64,000 bases of DNA from Sphingomonas lenta (GTDB lineage Bacteria; Pseudomonadota; Alphaproteobacteria; Sphingomonadales; Sphingomonadaceae): the NCBI RefSeq assembly GCF_002288825.1, contig NZ_NSLI01000002.1, positions 186,001 through 250,000 of the forward strand, given 5' to 3'. The translations under genes and the position numbers were made by a program. The notes beneath the pieces were generated by a model. It was not told the origin of the DNA, made no database searches, and saw only the letters and a program-made list of their open reading frames with translations. Positions 42,696 to 50,883 of the stretch are shown piece after piece (position 1 is the first letter of the stretch; every line of letters starts with the position of its first letter).

Positions 42696-43697
42696 CTAGT
42701 CTCCCGTCACCCTTGCAGGCCCGAGATCGCCCTGCCCCACCGTCCCGCTCGCCATCGCCAGCATCGCGTCCAGGCTCTTCTTCGCCCGCACCCGCAGGTC
42801 CTCGTCGATCTCGATCCGCGGCTGGTGGTCGCGGAGCGCCAGGTACAGCTTCTCCATCGTGTTCAGCGCCATGTACGGGCAGATATTGCAATTGCAGTTA
42901 CCGTCGGCGCCCGGCGCGCCGATGAAGGTCTTGTTCGGCAGGCTCTTGCGCATCTGGTGGATGATGTGCGGCTCGGTGGCGACGATCAGCGTGTCGCCGG
43001 TCATCGCTTGCGCATATTCCAGGATGCCGCGCGTGGAGCCGACGTAGTCGGCGTGGTCGAGGATGACCGCGGGGCATTCGGGATGGGCGGCGATCGGCGC
43101 GTCCGGGTGCTCGGCCTTGAGCTTGAGGAGCTCGGTCTCCGAGAACGCCTCGTGGACGATGCACACGCCCGGCCAGAGCAGCAAGTTCCGCCCCGTCTTG
43201 CGCGCGAGATAGCCGCCGAGATTGCGGTCGGGGCCGAAGATGATCGGCTGGTCGGCCGGAATCTGCGACAGGATCTTCTCGGCGGAGGAGGAGGTGACGA
43301 TGACGTCCGACAGGCCTTTCACCTCGGCCGAGCAGTTGATGTAGGTGAGCGCGATGTGGTCGGGGTGCTGCGCGCGGAACGCGGCGAACTGCTCGGGCGG
43401 GCAGCTGTCCTCGAGCGAGCAGCCGGCGTCCATGTCGGGAAGCACGACGATCTTGTCGGGCGAGAGAATCTTCGCCGTCTCCGCCATGAAGCGCACGCCG
43501 CAAAAGGCGATCACGTCGGCGTCGGTCGCCTGCGCCTTGCGGGAGAGGTCGAGGCTGTCGCCGACGAAGTCCGCCAGGTCCTGGAGCTCGGGCTTCTGGT
43601 AATAATGCGCGAGGATCACCGCGTTGCGTTCCTTGCGCAGGCGGTCGATCTCGGCGCGGAGGTCGAGGCCGGACAGGTTCAGGTCGATGGCGGTCAT
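42696..43697 (-). CDS. nadA: Quinolinate synthase A
   Basis: 333 aa. [44 protein letters not shown], and the C-terminal [14 protein letters not shown] are all present; Cys in FCGV, the VCIVHE Cys and the NICPYM Cys are the 4Fe-4S ligand candidates. It condenses iminoaspartate with DHAP to quinolinate. Because nadB is absent here, the iminoaspartate source must lie elsewhere. Confidence 0.97.
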   Translation of the reverse strand: MTAIDLNLSGLDLRAEIDRLRKERNAVILAHYYQKPELQDLADFVGDSLDLSRKAQATDADVIAFCGVRFMAETAKILSPDKIVVLPDMDAGCSLEDSCPPEQFAAFRAQHPDHIALTYINCSAEVKGLSDVIVTSSSAEKILSQIPADQPIIFGPDRNLGGYLARKTGRNLLLWPGVCIVHEAFSETELLKLKAEHPDAPIAAHPECPAVILDHADYVGSTRGILEYAQAMTGDTLIVATEPHIIHQMRKSLPNKTFIGAPGADGNCNCNICPYMALNTMEKLYLALRDHQPRIEIDEDLRVRAKKSLDAMLAMASGTVGQGDLGPARVTGD

Positions 43698-43737
43698 GGA
43701 GTCCCCTAGCGCACCGCTGCGGGCGGCGCACGATGAT

Positions 43738-44451
43738 CTATTTGTATTTGGGGTCGGCCAGCACTTCCTGCAACGACCGCGTCACGTCCCAGCGGTCGCT
43801 GTTCTCGGGGCCGAGCTCGTCCGGGAAGACGGGGACGACGCGCACGTTTGCCAGGCCCGCGGCGGTGAGAGGGGTGCGGAGGAAGTTCGCGACGACGCTC
43901 TTGGCCCGGTCGCGCGCGCGGGCGATCTGTTCGGGTTCCTGCGCCTTGGACTGGGCGAGGCGCTGGGCGCGGGCGGAGGTGGCCTGAGCGAGCTTCTCCG
44001 CCGCGCCGCGGGTGACGATGAGGCCGCGGGTCTGGACGAGCGTGCGGCGGGACTCGTCGACGTTGGCGCGGCCGACCTCGACGGGCGGCATGCGGACGGT
44101 GAGCGTGCGCGCCTCCGGGTTCCAGATGTAGTCGTCAAGGCCGAGCCGCGACACGTCAACGAAATAGTCGACCGAGTAGGGCGCCTTCATCACCTGGTCG
44201 GAGTTCAAGAGGCCGAAGGCGCGGCTGTCGGTGGCGACGCTCTGGACAGTGCCGGTCAGCGTGCCGACGCGCAGGTCGCTGCGGCCGGCGAAGGTGGAGG
44301 TGACGACGCGGGCGACGGCGGTCTGCTCCTCGCGCTCGACGGCGTAGGACTTGGCGTAGTCGCGGTAGGTGACGTAGGCGACGACGCCGAGGACGACGAG
44401 CGCCAGCACCACCGCGAGCGTGACGAGGCGTTTCAACGGGCGGTCCTCCAC
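43738..44451 (-). CDS. DUF4230 domain membrane-anchored protein
   Basis: 237 aa from GTG 44451. One N-terminal membrane helix ([19 protein letters not shown]) and a soluble part with [39 protein letters not shown] and a helical tail ([20 protein letters not shown]), the DUF4230 pattern. Likely periplasmic; function unknown. Its start overlaps the end of the MBL hydrolase gene by 19 nt. Confidence 0.85.
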   Translation of the reverse strand: MEDRPLKRLVTLAVVLALVVLGVVAYVTYRDYAKSYAVEREEQTAVARVVTSTFAGRSDLRVGTLTGTVQSVATDSRAFGLLNSDQVMKAPYSVDYFVDVSRLGLDDYIWNPEARTLTVRMPPVEVGRANVDESRRTLVQTRGLIVTRGAAEKLAQATSARAQRLAQSKAQEPEQIARARDRAKSVVANFLRTPLTAAGLANVRVVPVFPDELGPENSDRWDVTRSLQEVLADPKYK

Positions 44452-45296
44452 ACGCCTTCTTCCTCCGCAACCGCGCCCTGGCGGGTGAGGTCGATCAGAT
44501 GGGCGAGCACCGAACGCTCGGCGGCGGGGAGCAGGCGCGGGTCGAGGCCGACGTACATGTGGCGGGTCATGTCGGGAATGGCGTGGGGTCCTTTGCCCAG
44601 CAGGCGCAGGATCTGTCCTTCGCGCTGCTTGCGGTGGCCGAGCAGGCCGCGGACGAAGCGGCGGGGGTTGTCGACCTGCTCGCCGTGGCCGGGATGGTAG
44701 ACGCGGTCCTCGCGGGCGAGGAGCAGCTCTAACGAGGCCATGTACGCGGTCATGTCGCCGTCGGGCGGCGAAACGACGGTGGTGGACCAGCCCATGACGT
44801 GGTCGCCCGAGAAGAGCGCGCCCGTGCCTACGAGCTCGAAGGCGAGGTGGTTGGAGGTGTGGCCGGGCGTGGCGAGCGCCCGGAGCGTCCAGCCGTCGCC
44901 CTCCACCGTGTCGCGGTCGGCGAGCACTTGGGTAGGCGCGTAGTCGGCGTCGAACGCGGCGTCGGCTCGGGGGCCTTCGTCGCTGAGGTGGAAGGGCGCC
45001 GCGCCGATGATCGGTGCACCGGTCGCGCGGGCGAGCGGGCGGGTGGCGGGGCTGTGGTCGCGATGGTGGTGGGTGACGAGGATCGCGGAGACCGGGCGGC
45101 CGTCGATGGCGCGGAGCAGCGCGTCGAGATGGGCGGGATCGTCGGGGCCGGGGTCGATGACGGCCAGCGCGCGCTCGCCGACGATGTGCGTCTGCGTGCC
45201 GGTGTAGGTGTAGGGCGACGGGTTGGGCGCGAGGACCCGGGCGACAAGCGGGTTCAGCTGGATGCAGGTGCCGACCGGCGGCGGGAGAGCGGCCAT
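44433..45296 (-). CDS. MBL-fold metallo-hydrolase (LACTB2 / glyoxalase-II-like)
   Basis: 287 aa from ATG 45296 (a TTG at 45332 is possible). Metal motif HHHRDHS (HxHxDH), further ligands in TPGHTSNH, SGDHV and HPGHGEQ. The C-terminal winged helix with LLGHRKQREGQIL is characteristic of the LACTB2-like group. Substrate unknown; related enzymes act on thioesters or RNA. Translationally coupled to DUF4230. Confidence 0.88.
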   Translation of the reverse strand: MAALPPPVGTCIQLNPLVARVLAPNPSPYTYTGTQTHIVGERALAVIDPGPDDPAHLDALLRAIDGRPVSAILVTHHHRDHSPATRPLARATGAPIIGAAPFHLSDEGPRADAAFDADYAPTQVLADRDTVEGDGWTLRALATPGHTSNHLAFELVGTGALFSGDHVMGWSTTVVSPPDGDMTAYMASLELLLAREDRVYHPGHGEQVDNPRRFVRGLLGHRKQREGQILRLLGKGPHAIPDMTRHMYVGLDPRLLPAAERSVLAHLIDLTRQGAVAEEEGVWRTAR

Positions 45297-45350
45297 GGGC
45301 GGCGATGTGGCCGCGACGGCCGCCCGAAGCAACTCCTCCGTCGTCGGGCG

Positions 45351-46958
45351 TCAGTCCGCGCGTTGGAGGTCGGCGCGGATCTCGCGCTCGCCCTCCGCGA
45401 TGCCCTCCAGCGCCTCGCGCTTCTGGTCGGGGGTCAGGTTCGGGTTGACTTCGATGGACGTGCGGGCTGCATCCAGGCCGCGAAGCGCGCCTTCCAGCGC
45501 GCGACGATGGATCTCCGGCGCGCGGGCGGCGAGCTCGGCGTGACGTTCGGCCATGCGGGCGGACTCCTCGGCTAGCCGCTCGATGCGGTTGGTGCAGATC
45601 ACGGTGACGCGCTTGTCGCCCTTGCGCTGCTGGATCACGACCGGCCGCCGGTCGTCGCCGGGGCAGCGGCGCTCCTGGACGTCGAAGCGGAACGAGCGCG
45701 GCGCGCCGTCACGGAAGGCGAAGCGGACGGGCTTGCCGTCGGCCTGTCGAAAGAACTGGAAGGAATGGCGGCCGTTCCAGGTCGGCGCAGCAGGCGGGGC
45801 CGGCAGCGCGGGCGGGACCTGCGCGAGTTCGGGCGAGGGCGGGACCGGCGGCGCGGGAAGCGTCGGCGGCGCGGGCGGGACCTGCGCGATGACGGGCGCA
45901 AGCGGGGCCGGGGCCGCCGGCGGCGCGGCGGGCGCGGGCCGGGCGATCGGCGCGAGCGCCGCGACCTGCGGCAGCGCCTCTTCGACGACTACGGCGGCGG
46001 CGGCGTCGAGGTCGACGCCGATCGTCTCGTTGACGCCTGCCTTCACGGCGGCGGTCGCGGCGGTGCCGGACGCGGTGAGCGCCAGGCCGGCGGCGGCGAG
46101 CACCGAAACGGTGGCCGCGCCGGCGAACAGGCGGCGGGTGGGCGTGGGTCCCTGCTTCAGCATGCGCAGACGTCCCTTCAGGTCGTTGATGGTGTGGAGG
46201 TGGCAGGCCGCGGCGATCGCGCCGCCGTGCGCCGCTTTCAGAATCGCGCAGGCGTAGGCGTGGGCGGCCTCGTGGCCCCGCTCGCGCAGGACGCGGGCGT
46301 CGTTCGCCAGCTCCTGGTCGGCGCGGAAGGCGCGGTGCGCCATCCAGGCGATCGGGTTCCACCAATGGATGGCGAGCACCGCCAGCGCGACCCAGTTCGC
46401 GGCCAGGTCGCCGCGGGCGTGGTGGCCGAGCTCGTGCGCCAGCGCCAGCGCCTGCTCGTCGGCGTCGTAGCGGGCGTCGAGGTCGGCCGGGAGCGCGACG
46501 TAGCGCTCGAGCACGCCGAAGGCGAGCGGTCCGGGCGCGGCGGGGCTCAGCACGACGCGCACGTTGCCGATGCGCTCGACGGGTTGGTGCCGGCGGAGCA
46601 GACGCGTGCGGAACACCGCGTACTGGACGAGGTGGAAGAGCAGGAACGCCGCCGCGATCGCCGCCCACAGGCTCACCGCGAGCGCGGCATAGTCGGTGCC
46701 CTGCACGCCGGGCGCGGCGGCGACTTCCGGCGTGCCGACGACGTAGTAGACGGCCTCAGCGGCCTGACTGATCGGCGTGGAGGCGGTCTGGCGCAGGCTC
46801 TCGGGCAAGGGCGGCAGCAGCAGGCGGAGCGCCGGCAACGCCCAGAGCGCGTAGGCGACGGTGGGCCCGAACATCCGCCGCACGGGCACGCGGATGAGGA
46901 GCACCACGACCATGAGCAACGTGGAGGCGATGATGGCGTCGACGGGGCAGGAGATCAT
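45351..46958 (-). CDS. M56 (BlaR1/MecR1-like) membrane metalloprotease with Pro-rich linker and unusual C-terminus
   Basis: 535 aa. Membrane helices at about 10-24, 34-50, 92-115 and near 275-295 surround the zinc motif HELGHHARGD (HExxH). Beyond residue 320 comes a Pro/Ala-rich linker (repeats like PPAPPTLPAPPVPP) and a C-terminal part with VTVICTNRIERLAEESARMAERH then a helical end. A penicillin-binding sensor domain as in true BlaR1 is not visible. It would cleave the BlaI-like repressor on receiving an unknown signal. ATG overlaps the blaI-like stop (ATGA). Confidence 0.88.
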   Translation of the reverse strand: MISCPVDAIIASTLLMVVVLLIRVPVRRMFGPTVAYALWALPALRLLLPPLPESLRQTASTPISQAAEAVYYVVGTPEVAAAPGVQGTDYAALAVSLWAAIAAAFLLFHLVQYAVFRTRLLRRHQPVERIGNVRVVLSPAAPGPLAFGVLERYVALPADLDARYDADEQALALAHELGHHARGDLAANWVALAVLAIHWWNPIAWMAHRAFRADQELANDARVLRERGHEAAHAYACAILKAAHGGAIAAACHLHTINDLKGRLRMLKQGPTPTRRLFAGAATVSVLAAAGLALTASGTAATAAVKAGVNETIGVDLDAAAAVVVEEALPQVAALAPIARPAPAAPPAAPAPLAPVIAQVPPAPPTLPAPPVPPSPELAQVPPALPAPPAAPTWNGRHSFQFFRQADGKPVRFAFRDGAPRSFRFDVQERRCPGDDRRPVVIQQRKGDKRVTVICTNRIERLAEESARMAERHAELAARAPEIHRRALEGALRGLDAARTSIEVNPNLTPDQKREALEGIAEGEREIRADLQRAD

Positions 46959-47323
46959 TTCTTGAGCTCCTTCAGAAGCGCTTCGATCTCGGCGATGTCG
47001 CTGTCGGAAATCTTATCACGTTCAGCGAGGTGCGCCACCAGCGGCGTGAGCTTGCCGCCGAAGAGGCGGTCGATGAGCCGCTGCGACTCGCCGGCGACAT
47101 AGTCCTCCCGCTCGACCGCGGGGCGGTAAAGATAGCGGCGGCCGTCCTCCTCGGCGGTGACGGCGGACTTGGCGAGCAGACGCCCGAGCAGCGTCTTGAC
47201 GGTGTTGGCGCTCCAGCCCCGCGACGGGTCGACGCGCTCGACAACCTCCTGAGCGGTCAGGGGCGACTGGTCCCATAAGACCTCCATCACCGCGTGCTCG
47301 GCATCGCTGATCCGTTCGGCCAC
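46955..47323 (-). CDS. BlaI/MecI/CopY-family transcriptional repressor
   Basis: 122 aa from GTG 47323 with AAGGAG 8 nt upstream. Winged helix ISDAEHAVMEVLWDQSPLTA, WSANTVKTLLGRLLAKSAV, and a C-terminal dimerisation helix. It should repress its own operon with the M56 protease and be inactivated by proteolysis. Tandem operator-like palindromes lie just upstream. Confidence 0.92.
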   Translation of the reverse strand: MAERISDAEHAVMEVLWDQSPLTAQEVVERVDPSRGWSANTVKTLLGRLLAKSAVTAEEDGRRYLYRPAVEREDYVAGESQRLIDRLFGGKLTPLVAHLAERDKISDSDIAEIEALLKELKK

Positions 47324-47341
47324 GACTCGCTCCTTACGCTG

Positions 47342-47376
47342 ATTACGTATGTAATTGCTCCTGTTTACGGGTGTAG
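47342..47376. promoter_or_regulatory. Tandem BlaI-type operator-like palindromes
   Basis: ATTAC-GTAT-GTAAT (47342-47355) is an inverted repeat with 4-nt centre. A second TTAC-GGGT-GTAG (47365-47376) has its TTAC exactly 22 nt from the first. TTAC/GTA half-sites two helical turns apart fit dimeric BlaI-family binding at the blaI-like promoter. Confidence 0.6.
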
Positions 47377-47582
47377 TCAAGTGGGTCGCGACGGCGCGGC
47401 GACGGGATGTCGGCGATCTTTACAAGCGCGGCGGAGCTGGACGGCGCCTTAACCATCGTCGGGCGCGGAAAAGCCGGTCAGCGCGAAGCTGGCATGCACG
47501 GTGCATAAGTGGGGGCACGCCGAGCGCGCAGCGCTTCAGCAGGGCGGGTCGACAGCTTCCACGGTCTCGCGTCGGCCCGCCC

Positions 47583-48845
47583 TCACCCGGCCAAGGCTTC
47601 CTCCGACCTTCTGGCGAAACGACGCGCGGGCGCGCGGGACGCGGCGCGGGCGAGCGCCTTCGGGTATATGCGCGTGAACAGCCGGTTGAACGTCGCGGTC
47701 CAGCTGAACCGCTCCTCGACATGTGCGCGGGCGGCGGCGCCGATCGCGCGAGGGCCGTCACGCAGCACGGCCAGAACGTTCGTGGCCATGGCGTCCACAT
47801 CGTCCACGGGGCCGAGCCGGCCCAGGCCGGGCGGAACGCGCGCGGGCATCGCGCCCGATGCGACGCCGACCACGGGCAGACCCGCCGCCTGCGCCTCCAG
47901 CACGGAGATGCCGAACGTCTCGTCGGCCATCGCCGAAACGTAGACGTCCGCGGAAGCCAGCGCGCGGGCGAGGCGCGCGCGATCGGTCTCGAAACCGGGA
48001 AAGGCGATGGGTAGTCCCCTCGCCCGCTCAACGAGCGGCGCGCGGAGCTTGCCGTCGCCGACCATCACCAGCGCCGCGTCGAGGTCAGGCGGCAGGCGGC
48101 GGAACATCTCGACGAGGCGGTCCGCACGCTTCTCGTTGTCGATGCGGCCGGCGTAGATCAGCAACGGGCCGGAGCCCGGCAGCCCGAGTTCGGCGCGGTA
48201 GGCGCGATCGCGCTTGTCGGGGTTGAACAGCGAGGTGTCGACGCCGAGCGGCAGCACGTCGGTGCGGGTGACGTTGCACCGGGCGAGCGCGTCGCGGGCC
48301 TCCTCGCCCAACGTGTAGACCTGATCGAACTCGCGATAGGTGAGCTCGGTATAGCCGTAGCTGAGATGGCGGAGGCCGCGCGCGAGCAGGTCGCCGACGA
48401 GCGGACGCATGACGCGACGGACGTGCGCGTTGGGGAAGTCGGTGCGGTAGCCCGCGACGAGCGCCGTCTCCGGAAAGCGCCGACGATGCTCGATGGCGGC
48501 CCAGGGCAGCACCCAGGGGCAGAGCGACTCGATCAGGTCGGGACGATAGCGCGCGAGCAGCTCGCGGACCTTGGAGGTACGCAGGATGAAGCGGTAATTG
48601 GGGCTGCCGCGCACCGTGTCGGCGGCGACCTCGGCGAAGACGTGGCGGCCGTTGGTGGTGATCCGATCCTCCGGTCCCGGCACGATCTGGAGCAGGTGGT
48701 GCGGCGTACGGGAGAGGACGTAGTCGCGCTTCTCGCGGAGGTAGGTGCTGATCCCGCCGCCCCCGGTCGGAGACCAGCTCTGCGTCAGGTCGCAGACGAG
48801 CAACGGGCGAGCATCGGCACCGCGGGCGGAAGTCTCCAAGAGCAT
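47583..48845 (-). CDS. GT4-family glycosyltransferase
   Basis: 420 aa. The N-terminal GGGGISTYLREK is the sugar-nucleotide-fold start; the C-terminal half has LIYAGRIDNEKRADRLVEMF, LVMVGDGKLR and the GT4 motif SAMADETFGISVLEAQAAGLPVV (E-x7-E type). It transfers a sugar from a nucleotide donor to a lipid or glycan. No polysaccharide genes are adjacent, so the acceptor is unknown. Repeat pair D lies just upstream. Confidence 0.9.
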   Translation of the reverse strand: MLLETSARGADARPLLVCDLTQSWSPTGGGGISTYLREKRDYVLSRTPHHLLQIVPGPEDRITTNGRHVFAEVAADTVRGSPNYRFILRTSKVRELLARYRPDLIESLCPWVLPWAAIEHRRRFPETALVAGYRTDFPNAHVRRVMRPLVGDLLARGLRHLSYGYTELTYREFDQVYTLGEEARDALARCNVTRTDVLPLGVDTSLFNPDKRDRAYRAELGLPGSGPLLIYAGRIDNEKRADRLVEMFRRLPPDLDAALVMVGDGKLRAPLVERARGLPIAFPGFETDRARLARALASADVYVSAMADETFGISVLEAQAAGLPVVGVASGAMPARVPPGLGRLGPVDDVDAMATNVLAVLRDGPRAIGAAARAHVEERFSWTATFNRLFTRIYPKALARAASRAPARRFARRSEEALAG

Positions 48846-48931
48846 TCGTTACGCATTACGCGCGGAGGGCTGAACTTGATCCGAAGCAGATGTTCAGGTG
48901 CCGGACAGGGTGACCACTCCCCACCTTCGTA

Positions 48932-49066
48932 CGTCACCCCGGACTTGTTCCGGGGTCCATCGAAGTCCGGGCGAACCGTCCGCGAGCACTGGAGCGGACG
49001 GTGGTGCGCACTCCCAAACGTTCGTGCGCTCACGTCGATGGACCCCGGAACAAGTCCGGGGTGACG
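48932..49066. repeat. Palindromic repeat pair D
   Basis: Arms 48932-48960 and 49038-49066 are identical to the arms of pair A (29 nt each, perfect reverse complements). The 77-nt spacer matches the reverse complement of the pair A spacer in blocks such as TGCGCAC, ACCGTCCGCTCC and CGGTTCGCCCGGAC. Between grxD and the glycosyltransferase gene. Confidence 0.9.
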
Positions 49067-49079
49067 ACGATGGTCTTGA

Positions 49080-49406
49080 TCAGGCAGCCGCAGGCTTCTC
49101 GAACATCTGCGCCAGCTCGCCGGACTCGTACATCTCCATCATGATGTCCGATCCGCCGACGAACTCGCCGTTGACGTAAAGCTGCGGGATGGTCGGCCAG
49201 TCGCTATACGCCTTGATGCCCTGGCGCACACCCTGGTCCTGGAGCACGTCGACCGAGTCGAACTCGACGTTGAGGTGCTGGAGGATCGCGACGGCGCGGC
49301 TGGAGAAGCCGCATTGCGGAAAGAGCGGCGTGCCCTTCATGAACAGCAGCACGGGGCTGCCCTTCACCATCCGGTCGATGCGGGCGTGGGTCGTTTCGTC
49401 GGTCAT
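49080..49406 (-). CDS. grxD: Monothiol glutaredoxin (Grx4 type)
   Basis: 108 aa. The monothiol active site CGFS is in PLFPQCGFSSRAV, with KGTP upstream and WPTIPQLYVNGEFVGGSDI. It binds 2Fe-2S clusters with glutathione and with BolA, and its gene directly follows a bolA-like gene (5 nt). Confidence 0.96.
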   Translation of the reverse strand: MTDETTHARIDRMVKGSPVLLFMKGTPLFPQCGFSSRAVAILQHLNVEFDSVDVLQDQGVRQGIKAYSDWPTIPQLYVNGEFVGGSDIMMEMYESGELAQMFEKPAAA

Positions 49407-49411
49407 GAGGG

Positions 49412-49648
49412 TCAGTCCTTCGGGACAGCGGTCGTCAGCTGCAACGCATGTAGGGTCGTGCCCATATGCTCGCCAAGGGCCGCGTAGACGGCGCGGGTCT
49501 GGGCCACGCGACTCATGCCGGCGAAGCTGCGCGCGACGACGCGGGCGGCGTAATGGTCGCCGTCGCCGGCCAGGTCGGTGATCTCCACCTCGGCGTCGGG
49601 GATCGCGGCCTTGATCATCGCCTCGATCTGCGGGGCTTGCATCGGCAC
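49412..49648 (-). CDS. BolA-family protein
   Basis: 78 aa (ATG 49648; ATG 49642 also possible). Short BolA/IbaG form with DGDHYAARVVARSFAGMSRVAQTRAVYAAL. The invariant His for cluster coordination is in the C-terminal half (LGEHMGTTLHAL). Works with GrxD in iron-sulfur handling. Lies directly after the zeta-subunit gene. Confidence 0.93.
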   Translation of the reverse strand: MPMQAPQIEAMIKAAIPDAEVEITDLAGDGDHYAARVVARSFAGMSRVAQTRAVYAALGEHMGTTLHALQLTTAVPKD

Positions 49649-49972
49649 CTACTGCGACTCCATGAGCTGGCGGCGGGCCTCGACCTGCTTCTCCTCGAGC
49701 GCGCGTCGAACGTCAGCCTCGCCGACGTCCACATCGGCGGCGGTGAGGTCGGCGACCAGCTTGCGCACGACGTCCTCGTCGCCCGCCTCCTCGAAGTCGG
49801 CCTGGACCACGGCCTTGGCGTAGGCGTCGGTCTCCGCGGGGGTCAGCCGCATGAGCTCGGCCGCCCACTGGGCCACCAGCCTGTTGCGGCGCGCGGTGAC
49901 GCGGAACGCCATCTCCTCGTCGCGCGCGAACTTGGTCTCGAAGGCGCGTTCGCGATCGTCGAAGGTGGTCAT
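49649..49972 (-). CDS. F1-ATPase zeta (inhibitor) subunit, DUF1476
   Basis: 107 aa. MTTFDDRERAFETKFARDEEM is the inhibitory N-terminus of the alphaproteobacterial zeta subunit, followed by a four-helix bundle (NRLVAQWAAELM, AYAKAVVQADFEEAG). It blocks ATP hydrolysis by the F1 motor. The zeta-BolA-Grx linkage is common in this class. Confidence 0.93.
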   Translation of the reverse strand: MTTFDDRERAFETKFARDEEMAFRVTARRNRLVAQWAAELMRLTPAETDAYAKAVVQADFEEAGDEDVVRKLVADLTAADVDVGEADVRRALEEKQVEARRQLMESQ

Positions 49973-50046
49973 GGCTCCTCGCGGTCCCCTGTTCTACTCA
50001 TCCGAGATAGGCGGCGCCGTTGGTAGAGGCAACGGGCGCAAGCGAC

Positions 50047-50883
50047 TCAACGGTCGGCGGGCAGACGGTCGCGCAGCCAGGTAAGCACCACCTCCGCGAC
50101 GTGCTCGCGATCCAGGTCGTTCAGCAGCTCGTGCCGACCGTCAGGAACGAGCAGCAACCGCTTGTCCTCCGACCGGATCGTGCCGACGAACCGACGACTG
50201 CCTTCCGGATCGGTGAAGGTGTCGGCGGTGCCGTGGACGACCAGCGTCGGGGCGCGCCACTCGGGGTAGCGGCCCCAGCCCTCCCGCGCGACCGCCACCG
50301 CCGTCACGCCGACCAGGGCGGGGAGCTTGCCGCGGTACACCATCGGGTCGGCTGCATAGAGCCGCACCTCCTCCTCCAGGCGCGAGACGCCGGCGGGGTC
50401 GAGCGGCGGGCGGATGCCGAGCGCCGGCGCGACGCCGGCGACGGGGGCGGCGAGCCAGCGCGTGGGCGCGTTCGCCTCGATCAGCAGCGCGGGCCCGCTC
50501 AGCACCACGGCCGCCACGCCGTCCGGCTCGCGCGCGACGCTCGCGGCGGTGACGAGGCCGCCCAGCGAGTGGCCGAACAGGAATAGCGGACCGCCGCCCC
50601 GCGCAAGCTCGCGACGGGCGGCGAGGTGGCGTGCGACGAGTTCGCGCACGTCGACCACGCCGCGCCGGCCCGGCGAGCGGCCGTGGCCGGGCGCGTCGAA
50701 CGCGTACACGTCGAAGCCGACGCCCGTGAGCCGCGGGATCAGGCGGCTGTACCGCTCGACGTAGCGCTCGGCATATTCGCCGAAGCCGTGCTGCAGGAGC
50801 AGTCGGCCACGCGGCTCCGCGGCCCGCCACACATATCCGGCGAGCCCGTCGCCGGCATCCCAGGGCTCGGGCGCCCCGGTCAC
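50047..50883 (-). CDS. Alpha/beta hydrolase, monoacylglycerol-lipase-like
   Basis: 278 aa. LLQHGFGEYAERYVERYSRL and FDAPGHGRSPGRRG (oxyanion region), nucleophile Ser in FGHSLGG, acid in HGTADTFTDPEGS and His in DGRHELLND, the monoacylglycerol lipase/lysophospholipase pattern. Substrate is inferred. ATG start is embedded in the end of the quinone-reductase gene (4-nt overlap). Confidence 0.9.
   Translation of the reverse strand: MTGAPEPWDAGDGLAGYVWRAAEPRGRLLLQHGFGEYAERYVERYSRLIPRLTGVGFDVYAFDAPGHGRSPGRRGVVDVRELVARHLAARRELARGGGPLFLFGHSLGGLVTAASVAREPDGVAAVVLSGPALLIEANAPTRWLAAPVAGVAPALGIRPPLDPAGVSRLEEEVRLYAADPMVYRGKLPALVGVTAVAVAREGWGRYPEWRAPTLVVHGTADTFTDPEGSRRFVGTIRSEDKRLLLVPDGRHELLNDLDREHVAEVVLTWLRDRLPADR

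Noticed and set aside
12687..49066. CRISPR array from dispersed repeats
   Set aside because: Repeats are paired, palindromic and tens of kilobases apart, with no regular spacer series and no cas genes.
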